From assembly GCA_031401535.1 (NCBI GenBank), contig JANNRP010000239.1:1-18331 (forward strand): a stretch of DNA of 18,331 nt, given 5' to 3'. Under the pieces are notes generated by a model. That model was not told where the DNA came from and ran no database searches. It saw only the letters and a list, made by a program, of their open reading frames with translations. Of the stretch, positions 1 through 10,001 are shown in pieces. Within the stretch, counting starts at the first letter, position 1. Every line of letters starts with the position of its first letter. A program made the position numbers and the translations under genes. This stretch comes from JAKFWF01 sp031401535. Its GTDB lineage: Bacteria > Pseudomonadota > Alphaproteobacteria > Rhizobiales > Hyphomicrobiaceae.

Positions 1-131
1 AGCGCGATGCCGCCCGCCATATAGTTGTACACGCTAAGCATGTACGAGCGCAGCCCCTCGTCAACGACCGCGCCGCTCTGCTGGCGCGCTGCCGTGCCGG
101 GCTGCGCGTACCTGTTGTCGAACTGAGCCAT
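1..131 (-). CDS. Bax inhibitor-1/YccA family membrane protein, N-terminal part
   Basis: Reading inward from ATG at 131, the first 43 residues begin MAQFDNRYAQ and contain VDEGLRSYM followed by LSVYNYMAGGIA. This is the typical start of alphaproteobacterial BI-1/YccA-like (TMBIM superfamily) proteins: a short soluble N-terminus with the EGLR.YML.VYNYMA signature leading into the first transmembrane helix. The rest of the gene, normally about 230-250 residues with seven membrane helices, runs off the left edge. A G-rich stretch (AGGGG) about 10 nt upstream can serve as ribosome binding site. Family members are inner-membrane proteins, some of which act as pH-sensitive calcium leak channels; no specific role can be read here. 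It lies downstream of the FtsX-like permease on the same strand, but the 170-bp gap with a dyad suggests its own promoter. Confidence 0.85.
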   Translation of the reverse strand, partial: MAQFDNRYAQPGTAARQQSGAVVDEGLRSYMLSVYNYMAGGIA

Positions 132-185
132 GGTTTCAAAACCCCTGTGAAAAGCGTTGCGGCCACGAACCAGCCGCTGATCGTA

Positions 186-211
186 AATATGAACTGCGCC
201 GTGTTCATATT
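186..211. promoter_or_regulatory. perfect 9-bp inverted repeat upstream of the BI-1 family gene
   Basis: The arms AATATGAAC (186-194) and GTTCATATT (203-211) are perfectly complementary around an 8-nt centre. The element lies about 55 nt before the BI-1 family start codon and about 90 nt past the permease stop. There is no T-run after it on the minus strand, so an operator dyad fits better than an intrinsic terminator; a stem-loop in the 5' leader is also possible. Confidence 0.45.
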
Positions 212-301
212 CAAGAGTACCCGACGCGATTATTTCCGAGTACCGATACCGAATTCAGTGCACAATTTCGCAAATTTGACGCCGTTCATCAGCCATGACG
301 G

Positions 302-2884
302 CTATTCCGAGCGCAAATGTGGCACGGACGGCGCCCGCAGCACATTCCATGTGCCAATCCCGCCGAACAGCATCACAAGGCCCAGCGCCAAGCCCAAGGC
401 CTGCAAAACAGCGGTCGGGGACAGCACAAACGGCACATCCATCACGCCCGTCAGCGCAATCCAGGCAGCCAACGCGCCGAAACCGACCGCAAACAGGGCG
501 GTGACGGAGGCCAGCAGCCCGTATTCGATCGCGTGCGACGTCAGGATGCGGCGGCGCGTTGCGCCCAGCACCTTCAACACCACCGCCTGCTGGATCCGGC
601 GACGCTGTGCGGTCGCCAAAGCGCCGGCCAATACCAGGGCGCCAGCCACCAGCGTCACGCTGCCTGCCACGCGCACCGCCGTCATGATGCGGCCAAACAC
701 TGCGTTGAACGAGTTGATCGCATCCTTAACGCGGATGGCGGTGGTTGACGGATGCGCCTTACCGATCGCACGAGCAATCGCCGCCTCGGTTTCGATCGTC
801 GCCGTTTCCGGCAAAGCGATCGTGGCCAGCAAGTTATGCGGGGCCGCTCGCAGCACGTTCGGCGAAAACACCATGACGAAGTTGATCGCCAGGCTCTCCC
901 ACTTCACCTCACGAAAATTGGCGACCCGAGCGGTGATATTACGACCCAGCACGTTGACGGTCACCTGATCGTTGATCTTGAGGTTCAAACGCTTGGCGAG
1001 ATCGACTTCGAACGAGACCAGCGGCTCGCCGACATAATCCTTGGGCCACCAGTCGCCAGCCACCACCTTGGAGCCGTCCGGTACCGTCTCGGCATACGTC
1101 AAGCCACGATCGCCATTAAGCACCCATTGCGCTTCTGGCGGCGCCTTGATCTCTTCGACCGGAACTCCAGCCAAACGGACCAGCCGTCCACGCAGCATCG
1201 GTGCGTCGTCGATACGAGCATCCGGCGCAATATCGGTCACGGTCTTGGTGAAGGCTCCAATCTCGCTTTTGTTGATATCGAGCACAAAATAGTTCGGGCT
1301 GTTAACTGGCAAACGGCCATTGAGCTCGCTGACGATCGAAGCATCAGCCAACGCCACCGCGACGAGCAGCGACAGGCCCGTGCCAAGCGACAGCACCACC
1401 GAACGGGTCAACCCGCCCGGTGCACCGAGGTTGCCGATCGCCAGCGCCAGTTCGGGATTGCGCGATCGACGCATGCGTTGCGCGATGCGTGTCACCAGAC
1501 TGCCGAGCCCGATGAACACGGCGAACACCAGCACCAAACCGAGACAGAAATAAATCGCTATCTTCTTGGCATCGGCATTGAGAATGGCGAACGCCGCCAG
1601 CGCGAGTGCCGCTGCAATCGTCGCAGCGATAATCAGGGGGCGCGGCCAGATCCGCTCAGGCGCGACTTCCTCGCGAAACAGCACACCGGCCCGCACCTGC
1701 TCTGCCCGACCGAGTGGCCATAATGTGAATACGAGCGCAACCAGCAAACCATAAGCTGCGGCCGACAGCACGCTCCATGGATTGACCGCGATTTCGGCCC
1801 GGATTGGCAGGCTGGAGCCATAGAATGTATTCAGTGCGAATGGCACGGTATAGCCCAGCAGGATGCCGATCACGACACCAATGGCAGCGATCGCCATGAC
1901 TTGGGCGAGAAAAATACTGAAAATCATGCCGCTCGTCGCGCCGATACTTTTGAAAGTCGCTATCACTTTGCGCCGCCGGTCGATGAACGTCGCCACCGCA
2001 TTGGCAACACCGACACCGCCAACGAGCAGAGCCGTCAAGCCGATCAAAGTCAAAAATTGACGCAAGCGTTCGAGCGTGCGGGTCACCTGAGGCGACGGAT
2101 CGCGGCGATCGGCAATGATGAAACCGGACTCTGGCAATCCGGCCTTGAGCTGGTCGCGGAACGATACCAGGCCAGCAGCAGTCGTTGCTTGTTCGGCCGG
2201 CAAGTTCAGTGCGTAGCGCCAGCGCACCAGACTTCCAGGTTGTACCAGCCCGGTTTTATCCAGACTGCCGAGCGACACGAAGATTCGAGGCCCGAACGTC
2301 AAGCGATCCGAAATCGTATCGGGCTCCTGCTCGATCACCCCCGTGATTGGCAGCGTTGCAGTGCCGATAGAGATCCGATCACCGACCTTCAAGCGCAATC
2401 GTTCAAGCAGGATGGCATCGACCGCCGCGCCGCCCAGGGTACGTACTGCTGTGTCAAACGACACGCCATCCTTGAGTTTGACGGCCCCCACCAAGGGATA
2501 AGCCGCATCGACCCCCTTCAATTCGGCAAGCCCCTGTTCCTCACCATCGACGGTGCGGCCCATGGTGCGCATGGTTGCGGTTTCGCTCACCCGGCCCTTG
2601 GACTGCATCCAGCCGAGCTCATTTGGCTCTGCACGTTTATGAGCGCGCGCGAGCGTGGCATCACCGCCCAGGATCGCCCGGCCTTGCGATTCGAAGCCCG
2701 ACTTCAACGCATCACCGAGCGCGCCGACGCCGGTAATCACGGCGACACCCAACGCCACACAGGCGACGAACACGTAAAAGCCGCGCAAGCCTGACCGCAT
2801 TTCCCGTAGAGCCAGCCGGATGCTCAGCGGCAAGCGTCGGGCGGCAGGGCCGGCAGCTTGGCCAACGACGTCGATGGTGGTCAT
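302..2884 (-). CDS. FtsX-like ABC transporter permease (YbbP type)
   Basis: This 860-residue integral membrane protein has the YbbP/FtsX-superfamily layout. A short basic N-terminus ending in SIRLALREMRSGLRG leads to a first helix near residues 35-57. A periplasmic domain follows, then a helix bundle around 280-400, more helices near 415-470 and 490-515, a second large periplasmic domain, and C-terminal helices from about 755 to the end. The two duplicated FtsX domains contain the usual cytoplasmic segments RRRKVIATFKSIGA (near 303) and QRRRIQQAVVLKVLGATRR (near 785). Its ATG overlaps the stop of the ATPase gene (ATGA), so the two form one transporter. In Escherichia coli YbbA-YbbP likewise lies divergent from tesA. 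The family is thought to move or extract lipophilic or lipoprotein cargo; the substrate is unknown. The length is normal for this family and no defect is seen. Confidence 0.93.
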   Translation of the reverse strand: MTTIDVVGQAAGPAARRLPLSIRLALREMRSGLRGFYVFVACVALGVAVITGVGALGDALKSGFESQGRAILGGDATLARAHKRAEPNELGWMQSKGRVSETATMRTMGRTVDGEEQGLAELKGVDAAYPLVGAVKLKDGVSFDTAVRTLGGAAVDAILLERLRLKVGDRISIGTATLPITGVIEQEPDTISDRLTFGPRIFVSLGSLDKTGLVQPGSLVRWRYALNLPAEQATTAAGLVSFRDQLKAGLPESGFIIADRRDPSPQVTRTLERLRQFLTLIGLTALLVGGVGVANAVATFIDRRRKVIATFKSIGATSGMIFSIFLAQVMAIAAIGVVIGILLGYTVPFALNTFYGSSLPIRAEIAVNPWSVLSAAAYGLLVALVFTLWPLGRAEQVRAGVLFREEVAPERIWPRPLIIAATIAAALALAAFAILNADAKKIAIYFCLGLVLVFAVFIGLGSLVTRIAQRMRRSRNPELALAIGNLGAPGGLTRSVVLSLGTGLSLLVAVALADASIVSELNGRLPVNSPNYFVLDINKSEIGAFTKTVTDIAPDARIDDAPMLRGRLVRLAGVPVEEIKAPPEAQWVLNGDRGLTYAETVPDGSKVVAGDWWPKDYVGEPLVSFEVDLAKRLNLKINDQVTVNVLGRNITARVANFREVKWESLAINFVMVFSPNVLRAAPHNLLATIALPETATIETEAAIARAIGKAHPSTTAIRVKDAINSFNAVFGRIMTAVRVAGSVTLVAGALVLAGALATAQRRRIQQAVVLKVLGATRRRILTSHAIEYGLLASVTALFAVGFGALAAWIALTGVMDVPFVLSPTAVLQALGLALGLVMLFGGIGTWNVLRAPSVPHLRSE

Positions 2885-3582
2885 ACGAGGGCTGGCTCCC
2901 GTGCGGCGGTGACGATCTGGCCGTCGGCCATATGCACCGTGCGCTCACACAAGGCGGCGAGTTTGGTGTCATGCGTGATGAGGACTAGCGTTGCGCCACG
3001 ACGCTTTTGCAACCCGAACAACAAGTCGACCACCTGGGCACCGGTCGCACCATCGAGATTGCCGGTTGGTTCGTCAGCCAGCAGCAGTTTTGGCCTTGGC
3101 GCCAAGGCACGCGCAAGGGCCACGCGTTGCTGTTCACCGCCTGAAAGCTGTGCGGGAAAATGGCTATGCCGTGGACCAAGACCAACTTCGTCGAGCAACT
3201 GCCGGGCAACCTCGAACGCATCGGCTCGGCCAGCAAACTCAAGCGGCAGCGCGACGTTCTCCAGCGCGGTCATGGTCGGCACCAGATGGAACGACTGGAA
3301 TACGATGCCGATGTCGGCACCGCGCGCCAACGCCAACTGGTCTTCATTCATGGACACAAAATTGTGACCCGCAACGGTGACCTTCCCGCGTGTTACACGC
3401 TCGAGGCCTGCGATGATCATCAAAAGAGATGTCTTGCCTGAACCCGAGGGACCGACGATTGCGACCGATTGCCCGGTGGGCACGTCCAGGCTGACACCAC
3501 GCAGGATATCAACGGCCCCAGCGCGGCTCGACAGTGTCAGATGAACGTCAGACAGGCTCACAATCGACTTTTCAGAGGGCAC
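2881..3582 (-). CDS. ABC transporter ATP-binding protein (YbbA/LolD type)
   Basis: This is the nucleotide-binding subunit for the FtsX-like permease encoded directly downstream. Counting from the GTG at 3582 (233 aa), Walker A GPSGSGKT is at 44-51, the Q-loop (VFQ) near 96, the signature LSGGE at 146-150, Walker B LLLADEP at 166-172 and the H-loop (ITHD) histidine at 204. Insertions such as NLDG after Walker B and the overall size match the LolD/MacB/YbbA subfamily (MacB-type exporters). GTG at 3582 was chosen because GGAG lies 9 nt upstream. An in-frame GTG at 3600 adds six residues but has no visible ribosome binding site. The promoter must lie in the short gap shared with the divergent arylesterase gene (to 3678). 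Confidence 0.93.
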   Translation of the reverse strand: MPSEKSIVSLSDVHLTLSSRAGAVDILRGVSLDVPTGQSVAIVGPSGSGKTSLLMIIAGLERVTRGKVTVAGHNFVSMNEDQLALARGADIGIVFQSFHLVPTMTALENVALPLEFAGRADAFEVARQLLDEVGLGPRHSHFPAQLSGGEQQRVALARALAPRPKLLLADEPTGNLDGATGAQVVDLLFGLQKRRGATLVLITHDTKLAALCERTVHMADGQIVTAAREPALV

Positions 3583-3678
3583 GATAAAGATCTCCAGCAC
3601 TTGCTATCGAGGTCTTGCCTCAGGCCTCACGCATTTCTACGTGATCATGACGCTATGGATTAGGTATGAGGCGACACA

Positions 3679-4395
3679 ATGAATGAAATGGCCGCTTATT
3701 TTTGCAGTTGCACACAGATGGGGCCACAGCGGCGCATGTTCAATGTCGCGGTCGTCGGACTGATCGCATCCATGACCGGTGCCATGATCGCGATGACCGT
3801 AGTTACCGCCGCTGCTGATTCGGCAAAACCAATTCGCATTGTTGCATACGGCGACAGCTTGACGGCGGGTTATGGGTTGGCGCCTGGCGACGCCTTCCCG
3901 GTGCTGCTTGAAAAGGCACTGAAAGCCAAGGGGCACAATGTCGAAGTCATCAACGCGGGCGTGTCCGGTGACACGACGGCCGCTGGCCTTGAGCGGTTCG
4001 ACTGGGCAGTACCCGATGGCGTTGATGCAGCCATTGTGGAGTTGGGGGCCAACGACGGCCTGCGCGGCCTGCCACCTGCCGGTGCGCGCTCCAACCTGGA
4101 TGCCATCCTCACAAAGTTGAAGGCAAAACGCATCCAGGTGCTGGTTGCTGGCATCCCCGCGCCCCGCAATTGGGGTGATGCCTACGTCAAGGCGTTCGAC
4201 CCGATGTTCGCCGAACTCGCAGCCAAGCATGGCACGCTGCTCTATCCGTTTTTTCTCGACGGCGTGGCATTGAACAGCGCCCTCAGCCTGCCAGATGGAC
4301 TGCATCCCAATACTAAGGGCGTCGGCATTGTGGTCGAGCGTATACTGCCAAAGGTCGAGGAGTTGATCGCCCGCGTGAAATCAAAGGCTAGTTAA
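3679..4395 (+). CDS. tesA: arylesterase / SGNH-hydrolase, TesA family
   Basis: This 238-residue GDSL/SGNH hydrolase resembles TesA/arylesterases, which hydrolyse short acyl esters and thioesters, usually in the periplasm. Block I is GDSLTAGYG with nucleophile Ser60. Block II is NAGVSGDT with Gly97, block III is GANDGLRG with Asn125, and block V is PDGLHPN with Asp206 and His209, so the catalytic set is complete. A hydrophobic stretch at about 21-46 (FNVAVVGLIA...) ending AAADSA looks like a signal peptide or anchor, preceded by an unusually long N-terminus. The ATG at 3679 is supported by GAGG about 7 nt upstream; a downstream ATG (residue 20) would give a more ordinary signal peptide. It is divergent from the YbbA/YbbP-like pair, as tesA is in many proteobacteria. 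Confidence 0.93.
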   Translation: MNEMAAYFCSCTQMGPQRRMFNVAVVGLIASMTGAMIAMTVVTAAADSAKPIRIVAYGDSLTAGYGLAPGDAFPVLLEKALKAKGHNVEVINAGVSGDTTAAGLERFDWAVPDGVDAAIVELGANDGLRGLPPAGARSNLDAILTKLKAKRIQVLVAGIPAPRNWGDAYVKAFDPMFAELAAKHGTLLYPFFLDGVALNSALSLPDGLHPNTKGVGIVVERILPKVEELIARVKSKAS

Positions 4396-4396
4396 G

Positions 4397-4434
4397 TTTG
4401 CTGGGAAAGCTGGATTCTCGCAAATCCCAGCAAA
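4397..4434 (+). terminator. hairpin directly after tesA (candidate terminator)
   Basis: TTTGCTGGGA (4397-4406) and TCCCAGCAAA (4425-4434) form a perfect 10-bp stem with an 18-nt loop, starting 2 nt after the tesA stop codon. There is no long T-run after it, so it may be a weak intrinsic terminator or a stabilising 3' stem. Confidence 0.5.
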
Positions 4435-4744
4435 TTCTTGATGGAGTTCCAGCGTCCCCCATCTTCCTCCAGCGCTTGTCGAGCTGATCGTTGGTAAATA
4501 GTGTTATGCAAGCCATATTGGGAGGAATGTGTATAAGGTACGACCTGCAATGCCAGTGGAGCGTCGATCGCCGACAATGCCGACTATACCAGGGCCGCAC
4601 TCACCGTCTGCAAAGCCTTTTGATGCCTTCGATTGATGGTAGTTTACAAACGGCAGAACTGTGTTATGAGCCTGCGTGCGGATGGTGGTTGTGCGTTGCA
4701 CAGGATCTGACGCGTTTCGAGAAACAGCGCAATTCAGAGCCGCA
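4435..4744. other. gene-free stretch before the tRNA
   Basis: About 310 bp between the tesA hairpin and the tRNA promoter. Several short open frames exist on both strands, including a 98-codon one ending at 4787, but none has a convincing ribosome binding site or recognisable protein similarity, and their composition does not resemble neighbouring genes. No RNA gene was recognised. Confidence 0.6.
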
Positions 4745-4774
4745 TTGGCGGGGCTATGAGGCTGTTTATATGCT
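4745..4774 (+). promoter_or_regulatory. candidate sigma70-type promoter of tRNA-fMet
   Basis: TTGGCG (4745-4750) and TATGCT (4769-4774) are separated by 18 bp and end 13 bp before the mature tRNA 5' end. Position and partial consensus agree with a housekeeping promoter; this is inferred from the sequence only. Confidence 0.4.
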
Positions 4775-4787
4775 CGATAACTGGTAA

Positions 4788-6473
<1,686 letters not shown>

Positions 6474-6547
6474 AGGGTGCTCCTTGCAGCTCACGCAACA
6501 CTAAACACAGCATCAATACAAATCGCTTTTTCTTTAAACGCTGTTTA

Positions 6548-7711
6548 CTATTCGTCGCCGAGCAGTTCGTCGAATATGAGGTCTGTTCCATGACCGACAG
6601 TTATGGTTAGTTTTAGATCTGTCCAAAGGTACCGCCGATATGTCATGGTTCTCAGATGCCCAAGGACCAAGTATGACTTGGAAGTATGTGTTCTTGACCG
6701 TTTGAGCTCACTTAATGCGTGGCAGTTGCGGAACAATTGTGGGCAGATCGATTTTTTAAACTCGCGCTTTGTTGCTGCTACCAGATCCTTGAAAATCATA
6801 ATTGAGCTGAGTTTAGCACCGGTTTTCGATACCCACAGAGCGGTGCATCCCTCGGAGTTTGCAGCAAGCGTCGGGCGATAGATATCGAGGTATTTTCTGA
6901 GAGATGGCAACAGTTCCGTCGGCACTTCTTCCCGTAACGGAGCAAATTTTCCGCCTGCCAAACCGTGTCTTGTCTTGAAGTTCGCACGATTCGACCTCAG
7001 TTCGTTCCTCGCCCTGTTCACGCCGTGGCTCGGACAAACAATCCAACACTTCCCATTTTGGCATGTGAGGTGATTGCTCCGACAGAGCTGAGCGTCCGCC
7101 TGTGCCGAACAATATTCAAGCGAAGCAAAAACTGCACGCCGGTAAGGTCGCAGCGCCAGGAGACAAATCATGAATCCAATTCGGAACTGAATTGCGGCCG
7201 TCATCGGCTGGACGATTTCGATTTCCGCCCGTGCCATGAGTTTCATCCCCAATGCAACGATTGCACGCGTGTCCTGCATGCGGCCTGGCGCACCACGGAC
7301 GCAGCCTTCGCGCGGTGTTTTTTTAATTTTGCGATTTAGATAGTCGCGGTCCCCATTCGGATCCATCGCACATAGGACACGCTCAATCGCAATGAGCCAG
7401 GCGCGCACTGTCGTCGGTGCATATCCCAACTCCCTCATGCGGAGCACCATAGCTGCTATGAGTTCCGGCGACCAGAATCTAGCGAGATCGTTCCCACGCA
7501 TAACGCGTCCCATACGGTGTACGAGCCTCTCCGCGTATGTATAGTTGCGAGCATAATTCACCACTGTGACGGGGCTGTCGGGTGGATAAGCAGACTCATT
7601 GAGAGCAGGTCCACGAAATTGCAGCCACGCCTCCCAACGCCGCTGGCATGTAGACGGCCACGTCGCCCAGTGATGTCGAAGCTTATCTAATATTTCACCA
7701 GCGATTACCAT
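6548..7711 (-). CDS. tyrosine recombinase-like protein (short partner of tandem pair)
   Basis: This 387-residue protein has a SAM-like helical N-terminal half and a C-terminal catalytic-domain remnant. Box I Arg is probably Arg188 in LLALRPYRRAVF. Box II reads PQLFRNC, where HxxR has become QxxR (Gln325, Arg328). LGH is at 350-352 and the likely nucleophile Tyr361 is in TMTYRRYLW. It is thus a diverged but possibly active tyrosine recombinase. The start ATG has GGAGG 6-8 nt upstream and overlaps the end of the 593-residue gene by 17 bp, implying translational coupling. The size pair 387/593 recalls Tn554 TnpA (361) and TnpB (630); RIT elements and GMT-type islands also carry tyrosine recombinases with partners. 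Assignment to any of these families is inference. Confidence 0.82.
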   Translation of the reverse strand: MVIAGEILDKLRHHWATWPSTCQRRWEAWLQFRGPALNESAYPPDSPVTVVNYARNYTYAERLVHRMGRVMRGNDLARFWSPELIAAMVLRMRELGYAPTTVRAWLIAIERVLCAMDPNGDRDYLNRKIKKTPREGCVRGAPGRMQDTRAIVALGMKLMARAEIEIVQPMTAAIQFRIGFMICLLALRPYRRAVFASLEYCSAQADAQLCRSNHLTCQNGKCWIVCPSHGVNRARNELRSNRANFKTRHGLAGGKFAPLREEVPTELLPSLRKYLDIYRPTLAANSEGCTALWVSKTGAKLSSIMIFKDLVAATKREFKKSICPQLFRNCHALSELKRSRTHTSKSYLVLGHLRTMTYRRYLWTDLKLTITVGHGTDLIFDELLGDE

Positions 7712-9476
7712 GCGCGTCCTCCCTGGTGTTGAGTGGTACGCTTTGCATCATCCTGCGATCGAGTCGATCAACCTCCAGCCACCGCTCAATGCTATCGAGC
7801 AATCGATCGAATTCGTAGTAGCCCCGCCCCAACAGGATCCGAGCGCTATTACGGGTCCCGGTTGGGGCACACAATACAATCGTGGCCGTGATACTTGGCA
7901 GGTGTCCAGCAGTGATCCGGGTGCCGAACTTGACTGTAAGGAGTTCAGCGATATTCCGACTAACAGAGCTTGCTACGAAGTTACGTCCGTTCCGGCCGTA
8001 CAGCAGCGGCACGGCACCGTCGGTACGGGGAACAACAGCGTCGACGATTTTCCAATACTCGGTCAGCAGCGCCAAAGTTGCTCCACTGATCTCGTGCTGG
8101 CGCTCGGCCCCGCGCCGGTTTTTTCTGACGTAGATTACGGTTTGCCCCGACGTCGGATCGTGGACGATCTCAACCGGCGCGCTTTTAACAGGACGATCAT
8201 TGACCGTGCGCACCACACATCCGGCGATCATGCTGGGCCACAACGCATATTTGAGACCAAGCTCGATCGCGATCGCGGTGCCTAACAGGCGTAATTTGGC
8301 ATTGCGATTGTTCGGAGCACCGGCCAATTCCTGGAATATTTCATGGGGAAGGCGGCGCAGCGCGCGCGCAGACTTGCGGTCGACAAAACGACGAATCACA
8401 ATTTGTTTATCGATCGACAGCTCTGGAGAGAATTTTGGAGCGTAGCCACATCGCAAGTCCCGCAGTTCCATTCGCTGATTTTTATCGACGCAGACAAAAG
8501 CTTCAGCAACCTCGCAGATCAGACATGCAGCCTGGTAAGCTCCAAAATGGTATTTGTTCGGTCGCAGTTGTAAATTGCGCTCCGTCATGAATTGCAACCC
8601 AGCCCGCGCTGTCTGCGGAACACAGAGTTCGGCTATCGAACTGAGTTCGGATGGCAAGCGCCTCTGCTGTCGGCACACAGCACTCGCCAACCGCAGTAAG
8701 TTTTGCGTCGTCTTTGTGGCTGCATCCGGGTGGGGTTCACGCCAAGGCAGCCGCTGCGACGTAATACAGGCAGCGGCTGCAGTAACCTCGTCCAGAAACA
8801 ACCGGTTAAAACGCACACGATCAAAACAATATCTGTAAACTCCGTACCGGCGGCCGGGAAAATCATCTGGTACAGTAACGCCCAAATCATCTAAGATTGC
8901 GGTCCAGGTATCAACTATTAGGAGATACCGCTGGCGCGCACCCTTTGCTGCATGACCAAAAAATTTCTTGACTGCGTAATGGTCAAGAGTCGCGCGTGAC
9001 ACCTGCTGTGGCGCAATCCCCCAGCTTGATGCAACGTTTGGAAAATCATTCAATTTTCTAAAGAATGTGTCGTCGATGAGGGACTGGAATGCCAGCCATT
9101 CCGTTGTCAACAGCCCACGGCCATGACCGTTGCGCAGCGGTATATTAACGGCACGAATTGCCGCCCGCGCCCGCGATTCGATCGTTTTCATCCTCGGATC
9201 CGATAGACGCAGCGAGCTCATCCACCCATCCAGTTCATGAAGGGCGGTCAGATCCAAATTATCGCTATCAGCAATTTGATCGACGGCATGACCACATGCA
9301 AGGGCGATGATGGCGTCGATGGCATGCCGAAATTCACCCAACCGTGATAAGGTTTCTCGAGCCAACCGCAACTTAACCTGGGTGGCAAGCAGTAGATTCA
9401 TCGCATTTATACTAAGTGTGCGGATATCGCACAATACTACTAATTCTGTTTTTAGGTTCTGTTTTTTTAGCTGCAT
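7695..9476 (-). CDS. tyrosine recombinase-like protein (long partner, probably catalytically dead)
   Basis: This 593-residue protein has a long N-terminal helical region. Its C-terminal fold is reminiscent of tyrosine recombinases, recognised from the spacing of elements: a box-I-like helix AIAIELGLKYALWPSM (about 400-420), a beta-hairpin (TVIYVRKN) followed by a helix, then ITAGHLPSITATIV at about 521-534, ILLGRGYYEF at about 547-556 and a C-terminal helix. The usual arginine of box I is replaced (LWPS), HxxR is not recognisable (GHLPS) and the LLGH motif reads LLGR. Catalysis is therefore unlikely, and a structural or target-choosing partner of the 387-residue protein is more plausible. The stop lies inside the next gene. 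It has a weak GGAA ribosome site and an AT-rich promoter region upstream. It may correspond to a TnpB-like or GmtZ-like partner; only a profile search could settle this. Confidence 0.75.
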   Translation of the reverse strand: MQLKKQNLKTELVVLCDIRTLSINAMNLLLATQVKLRLARETLSRLGEFRHAIDAIIALACGHAVDQIADSDNLDLTALHELDGWMSSLRLSDPRMKTIESRARAAIRAVNIPLRNGHGRGLLTTEWLAFQSLIDDTFFRKLNDFPNVASSWGIAPQQVSRATLDHYAVKKFFGHAAKGARQRYLLIVDTWTAILDDLGVTVPDDFPGRRYGVYRYCFDRVRFNRLFLDEVTAAAACITSQRLPWREPHPDAATKTTQNLLRLASAVCRQQRRLPSELSSIAELCVPQTARAGLQFMTERNLQLRPNKYHFGAYQAACLICEVAEAFVCVDKNQRMELRDLRCGYAPKFSPELSIDKQIVIRRFVDRKSARALRRLPHEIFQELAGAPNNRNAKLRLLGTAIAIELGLKYALWPSMIAGCVVRTVNDRPVKSAPVEIVHDPTSGQTVIYVRKNRRGAERQHEISGATLALLTEYWKIVDAVVPRTDGAVPLLYGRNGRNFVASSVSRNIAELLTVKFGTRITAGHLPSITATIVLCAPTGTRNSARILLGRGYYEFDRLLDSIERWLEVDRLDRRMMQSVPLNTREDAHGNRW

Positions 9477-9518
9477 AATTCAATTTTCCATTCTATTTAT
9501 ATCAATACCTGCGCTTGC

Positions 9519-9542
9519 TATTATAATACACTAAATAACCAA
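9519..9542 (-). promoter_or_regulatory. AT-rich promoter/operator element upstream of the recombinase pair
   Basis: Read on the minus strand: TTGGTTAT, eight bases, TTATAATA. It contains a perfect TATAAT -10-like hexamer and ends about 42 nt before the 593-residue gene start. The same element (17 of 24 positions) occurs at 13368-13391 before the other operon. TTGGTT is only 11 bp from TATAAT, too close for a -35 box, so it may be an activator or repressor contact. Confidence 0.45.
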
Positions 9543-9637
9543 CAATAGAAACACAAGCAGTGTGAGTCGAATAATACGAAGATGCGCTTTTATAATAATG
9601 CATATATTTGAGTATTTTTATTCGCACTTGTGATCTG

Positions 9638-9955
9638 TTATTTGTCGACTTCGAACGCTACCGTGGGTGCACCGGCACGCAACACTGCTTCAATTGTGCG
9701 GATGTCAGATGCGCCGTGGGGACGCGCAGCGATCGAATTGCTTGATGCGGCTATTGCGTCGAAGTCGACTGGGTCGCCCGCTTTCTGGCTATCCCGGGCA
9801 GCAGCACGTGCCAGAACACGTACAAGCTGGTGAAGCGCCGGGTGGACTGCCCCTGCCTCTTGATCTCGCTGCTGTGGGTTTTTGACCACGTCACCGTCCC
9901 CGCATTGAGCTGTGGAACTGGCTAACTGGTTCCCCACCACAGCGTGCGACGGCAC
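9638..9955 (-). CDS. small hypothetical protein
   Basis: An open frame of 105 codons fits between the 333-residue gene (46 bp away) and the recombinase promoter. The C-terminal half (LHQLVRVLARAAARDSQ, then FDAIAASSNS and later TIEAVLRAGAPTVAFEVDK) looks like small Ala/Arg-rich helical proteins often found beside recombinases, but no family is recognised. The N-terminal 20 residues are low quality, and an internal GTG near 9889 would give about 83 residues. It ends in TAA just before the AT-rich gap. It could be an excisionase-like accessory protein or a chance frame. Confidence 0.35.
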   Translation of the reverse strand: MPSHAVVGNQLASSTAQCGDGDVVKNPQQRDQEAGAVHPALHQLVRVLARAAARDSQKAGDPVDFDAIAASSNSIAARPHGASDIRTIEAVLRAGAPTVAFEVDK

Positions 9956-10001
9956 TGTGCAGTGGGAGAAATTCGCGACCTAATTCTGCGTGCGCGAGTT
10001 A

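Noticed and set aside
147..968. 273-codon plus-strand open frame
   Set aside because: It is antisense to the FtsX-like permease, has no recognisable protein features and is a high-GC shadow frame. The same holds for the long plus-strand frames at 752-1723 and 1901-2794.
3637..4305. 222-codon minus-strand open frame
   Set aside because: It lies opposite the arylesterase gene, whose catalytic motifs are complete; a shadow frame.
4491..4787. 98-codon plus-strand open frame before the tRNA
   Set aside because: No ribosome binding site, no similarity, and it runs over the tRNA promoter to the base before the tRNA.
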